DNA from: CAZHAC01 sp964383855
Lineage (GTDB): Bacteria > Chloroflexota > Dormibacteria > Dormibacterales > Dormibacteraceae
Assembly: GCA_964383855.1 (NCBI GenBank)
Contig: CAYLIP010000088.1
Span: 1 to 8,442, forward strand
DNA: 8,442 bases
Reading direction: 5' to 3'
This document shows, in pieces, positions 6,669-8,442 of this stretch. A program made the position numbers and the translations under genes. The notes beneath the pieces were generated by a model that saw only the letters and a list, made by a program, of their open reading frames with translations, was not told the DNA's origin and ran no database searches. Each line of letters begins with the position of its first letter. The first letter of the stretch is position 1.

Positions 6669-6904
6669 GGACACTCCTCCGGCGCCGCGGGCAGCGGAAA
6701 CCCACAGGGCGGGCCCGACAGGAGGAGGTGAGCCGCCATGGGCGGCCGGCTACGCGGCTCAGGAAGTGAGCGCACGCGTGCCCCTACACAGGTCTGCAAC
6801 CAATGCTCCCCCTTGCCGGCGCGCTACCCCCACGCGCCTTCAAGTGCCGGGCTTGGAGCGGAGACGTTGAGAGAGGACCGCCCGGCTTTGGACTGGCTTT
6901 ACCG
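6669..6904 (-). promoter_or_regulatory. Structured, riboswitch-like 5' leader of the transglycosylase gene
   Basis: About 235 nt of untranslated RNA is implied by the promoter near 6911-6941. From 5' to 3' it holds a GCCGGGC/GCCCGGC inverted repeat (arms 6886-6880 and 6852-6846), a G-rich stretch with GGGGGAGC near 6813-6806, and an 8-bp perfect hairpin TGAGCCGC/GCGGCTCA (6761-6754 with 6736-6729). That hairpin shares bases with a smaller stem GCCGCC/GGCGGC (6746-6741 with 6737-6732). An anti-SD CCTCCTCC (6728-6721) follows immediately and can pair with the SD at 6680-6674. Known: cell-wall hydrolase genes in high-GC Gram-positive bacteria often carry cyclic-di-AMP (ydaO) riboswitches. I can match only fragments of that consensus, so the class is unassigned. 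Inference: switching between stems could expose or hide the SD. Confidence 0.4.
6674..6680 (-). promoter_or_regulatory. Shine-Dalgarno of the transglycosylase gene
   Basis: GGAGGAG on the minus strand, 5 nt before ATG 6668. It fixes that start and is the strongest SD paired with a clearly real gene in the window. It is perfectly complementary to CTCCTCC in the leader (within 6728-6721). Confidence 0.75.
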
Positions 6905-6910
6905 CTCAAG

Positions 6911-6941
6911 ACCTTAGCAGCCGGCACCGGCGCTCCGTCAA
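6911..6941 (-). promoter_or_regulatory. Candidate promoter for the transglycosylase leader
   Basis: On the minus strand, TTGACG (6941-6936) matches the -35 consensus at five of six positions, with TAAGGT (6916-6911) as the -10. The 19-nt spacer is longer than ideal. The -35 box overlaps the acylphosphatase stop codon. Transcription would begin near 6904. Read-through from acylphosphatase is an alternative. Confidence 0.35.
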
Positions 6942-7219
6942 TACGGAAGCTCGACTGAGAACCCATCCAGGTCGCCGGTGGCGCGCTCCGGCCTCACGTC
7001 GACCGAGGCCACGGCCGCCATCGGGGGACCGGTCCTGAGCCTTTCCGCCAGCCGTTCCAGCGGCGCGGCCGCGCCTTCGGCGACCACCTCCACCGACCCG
7101 TCCGGACAGTTGCGAACCCAGCCCGCAAGGCCCAGTGACCGCGCCTCCCGGCTCACAAAGTCGCGAAACCCGACGCCCTGGACCCGGCCCCGAACGGTCG
7201 CGTGAATACGGTTGATCAC
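6938..7219 (-). CDS. acyP: Acylphosphatase
   Basis: Small cytosolic enzyme that hydrolyses acyl-phosphate bonds such as those in carbamoyl phosphate or 1,3-bisphosphoglycerate; its physiological role in bacteria is unsettled. At 93 aa it is full length. It has the family signature GRVQGVGFRDFV (11-22), with the phosphate-binding loop and catalytic Arg19, then GLAGWVRNCPDGSVEVVAEG (30-49) with the second catalytic residue Asn37. Start GTG 7219 gives the usual short N-terminus (MINRIHATVRGRVQGV). No SD is seen upstream. It is divergent from the carboxypeptidase gene, and its stop overlaps the candidate promoter of the transglycosylase leader. Confidence 0.96.
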   Translation of the reverse strand: MINRIHATVRGRVQGVGFRDFVSREARSLGLAGWVRNCPDGSVEVVAEGAAAPLERLAERLRTGPPMAAVASVDVRPERATGDLDGFSVELPY

Positions 7220-7300
7220 GATTTTGATTGTGCCCGGGCCGCTCCCGCGCTCGCGGCCGCAAAACCTCGCAGGACCTTCACATCCCTTGGCCCGGCGAGC
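7220..7300. promoter_or_regulatory. Divergent intergenic region, acylphosphatase / carboxypeptidase
   Basis: 81 bp separate the two divergent starts and must hold both promoters if the starts are right. Its left end is locally AT-rich (GATTTTGATTG), unlike its surroundings, followed by a GC-rich palindromic patch near 7233-7260. I could not pick out convincing -35/-10 pairs. Confidence 0.3.
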
Positions 7301-8299
7301 ATGGAGCAGCGGGAACGCCCGGATACGTTGCCGGGCGTGTCACGGGCTCTTCTGCTGCCGCTGGTTTTCGTCCTCGCCGCCATCCCACTCACAGCCGGCG
7401 TGATCCATGCCTCCGCCTCCGGCCGTCCCGGGGTCTCCTCCCAGGCGGCGACCCATCGCGCGCCGGCCCCGCATGCGCCCACACAGGTCCCGGCACCCGC
7501 CGCGGCGCCGCCGGCGCCCGCCCCCGTCCCCACCGCGGTGCCGCTCCCGGACTCGCCCGATCTGGGACTGCAGGCGGCGGCAGCGGTGCTCATGGACCAG
7601 GGGTCGGGCCGGGTCATCTGGCAGATGGGCGGCCATCAGCGGCGGGCGCCGGCCAGCCTGACCAAGCTGGTCACGGTCATGGTCGCGCTCGATCATGCCT
7701 CTCTCACAAGCGAGGTGACCGTGCCGGAGGGCGCGGCCGGGTTCGGAAGCGAAAACACTCTGATGGGCCTCAGCGCCGGCGACGTGGTCACCGTGCGCGA
7801 GCTGCTCTACGGCATCTTCCTGGTGTCCGGCAACGACGCTGCCGAAACGCTGGCGGAGACGCTGATCCCGCGCGGCCAGTTCATGGCTGAGATGAATGCG
7901 AAGGTGGCCGCGATGGGCCTTCGGGACACCCACTTCGGGAACCCGACCGGTCTCGATGCGCCCGACCACTACTCGAGCGCCTACGACCTGGCCGTCATCA
8001 CGCGCGAGTTCGCCTCGCGCTACTCGGATCTGCTGGCCATCTCCGGCCTGACGGACGTAGAGCTCTACGCGACGCCCGGCCACCCCGAGTACGACCTCGT
8101 CAACCTCAACAAGCTGGTCCTGTGGCCGTACCCGGGTGCCACCGGCCTCAAGACGGGGTACACACGGGCCGCCGGCGGCTGCGTGTCGGGCACCGCCACG
8201 CGGGACGGCCGCAGCCTGATCACTATCGTGCTAGGCGACGACGTCATGTTCTCCGACGCCGCGCGCCTGTTCGACTGGGGCTGGGGCCAGCCGGGCTAA
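7301..8299 (+). CDS. Secreted D-alanyl-D-alanine carboxypeptidase (penicillin-binding protein, S11 family)
   Basis: Removes the terminal D-Ala from peptidoglycan pentapeptides outside the membrane, limiting cross-linking. 332 aa. An N-terminal hydrophobic segment (about 15-36, LLLPLVFVLAAIPLTAG) is a signal peptide or anchor, followed by a long Pro/Ala-rich spacer (about 41-84). The catalytic domain (about 88-330) has all three penicillin-binding motifs: SLTK with nucleophile Ser119 and Lys122, SGN at 176-178, and KTG at 284-286. The conserved NPTGLDAPDHYSSAYDLA stretch (214-231) also fits. The protein ends at DWGWGQPG and lacks the extra C-terminal beta domain and amphipathic helix of PBP5-type enzymes, so the N-terminal segment would be its only anchor. 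ATG 7301 gives a 14-residue n-region; GTG 7337 and GTG 7202 are possible starts. No convincing SD at any. Likely acts on the same wall as the nearby transglycosylase. Confidence 0.94.
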   Translation: MEQRERPDTLPGVSRALLLPLVFVLAAIPLTAGVIHASASGRPGVSSQAATHRAPAPHAPTQVPAPAAAPPAPAPVPTAVPLPDSPDLGLQAAAAVLMDQGSGRVIWQMGGHQRRAPASLTKLVTVMVALDHASLTSEVTVPEGAAGFGSENTLMGLSAGDVVTVRELLYGIFLVSGNDAAETLAETLIPRGQFMAEMNAKVAAMGLRDTHFGNPTGLDAPDHYSSAYDLAVITREFASRYSDLLAISGLTDVELYATPGHPEYDLVNLNKLVLWPYPGATGLKTGYTRAAGGCVSGTATRDGRSLITIVLGDDVMFSDAARLFDWGWGQPG

Positions 8300-8317
8300 C
8301 CCGGGCCGCCCGGTAGG

Positions 8318-8340
8318 TCTCCCCCCGCCAAGCTGGGAGA
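8318..8340. terminator. Possible hairpin between convergent genes
   Basis: TCTCCC (8318-8323) and GGGAGA (8335-8340) form a perfect 6-bp stem with an 11-nt loop. A smaller CCGGG/CCCGG stem lies at 8301-8313, directly after the carboxypeptidase stop. Neither is followed by a T-tract, so intrinsic termination is uncertain. The position between two converging genes is the main argument. Confidence 0.25.
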
Positions 8341-8353
8341 GGGTTGTCCGAGG

Positions 8354-8442
8354 CTAGGCGGCTCGAACCGGCGGGATGGCCCGCACCCGGGGCCCGTCCC
8401 GAACCAGCTTCCAGCCGCCCTCGTGGCAGAGGTAGTGGTGGC
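8354..8442 (-). CDS. HNH endonuclease-like protein, C-terminal end only (13E12/DUF222 type)
   Basis: Seen: a minus-strand frame entering from the right edge and ending at TAG (8356-8354). The 28 visible residues start HHYLCHEGGWKLVRDG. Known: HNH proteins of the 13E12 repeat/DUF222 family, abundant in actinobacteria, end their HNH domain with a C-x2-HH-x-L-x-HEGGW pattern, where the His pair belongs to the metal/active site. The match is short but characteristic. The rest of the gene, including any DUF222 region, is outside the window, so activity and completeness cannot be judged. It converges on the carboxypeptidase gene. Confidence 0.7.
   Translation of the reverse strand, partial: HHYLCHEGGWKLVRDGPRVRAIPPVRAA

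Noticed and set aside
6669..6904. Confident ydaO (cyclic-di-AMP) riboswitch
   Set aside because: The context fits and GGGGGAGC resembles part of the consensus, but I could not align the remaining conserved blocks, so I call it only an unassigned structured leader.
7202..7300. Carboxypeptidase start at GTG 7202
   Set aside because: It would overlap the acylphosphatase start and place 33 extra polar residues before the signal peptide.

Overview
The window is high-GC bacterial DNA (roughly 70% GC by eye) with dense, chromosome-type gene packing. The pcrA-ligA pair, few Shine-Dalgarno (SD) sequences, and a 13E12/DUF222-type HNH protein tail suggest a Terrabacteria lineage such as Actinomycetota, Chloroflexota or Candidatus Dormibacterota. 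This placement is inference from gene content and composition. A 100-N scaffold gap (5964-6063) indicates a draft or metagenome assembly.

Left block (1-4720), minus strand: a DNA repair/replication operon read right to left. The PcrA/UvrD-type helicase (pcrA) overlaps the NAD+-dependent DNA ligase (ligA) by 4 nt (GTGA). ligA is followed after 7 nt by a zinc-ribbon membrane protein that runs off the left edge and seems to start at CTG. The operon promoter lies in the short divergent region 4681-4764. It contains a 29-nt element with the dyad and GGGGATAAAC end typical of type I-E CRISPR repeats, sitting between candidate -35 and -10 boxes.

Middle (4765-6063): a plus-strand GAF plus class III nucleotide cyclase. 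It keeps both metal aspartates but has Phe where the transition-state Arg is expected. Its stop codon lies in the first of three 16-bp tandem copies that run into the assembly gap.

Right block (6064-8353): cell-envelope genes. A secreted lytic-transglycosylase-like protein (minus strand) loses its last residues in the gap. It is preceded by a leader of about 235 nt with mutually exclusive hairpins and a CTCCTCC segment complementary to its SD GGAGGAG, which looks like a translational switch. Upstream of it is acylphosphatase (minus strand). Divergent from that is a secreted D-alanyl-D-alanine carboxypeptidase (plus strand). The last 89 bases hold the C-terminus of a converging HNH-endonuclease-like protein.

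The most interesting signals are the solitary I-E-repeat-like element in the helicase promoter, the riboswitch-like leader of the transglycosylase, the cyclase lacking its arginine, and the CTG start. I saw no CRISPR array, cas genes, tRNA, rRNA or insertion sequence.
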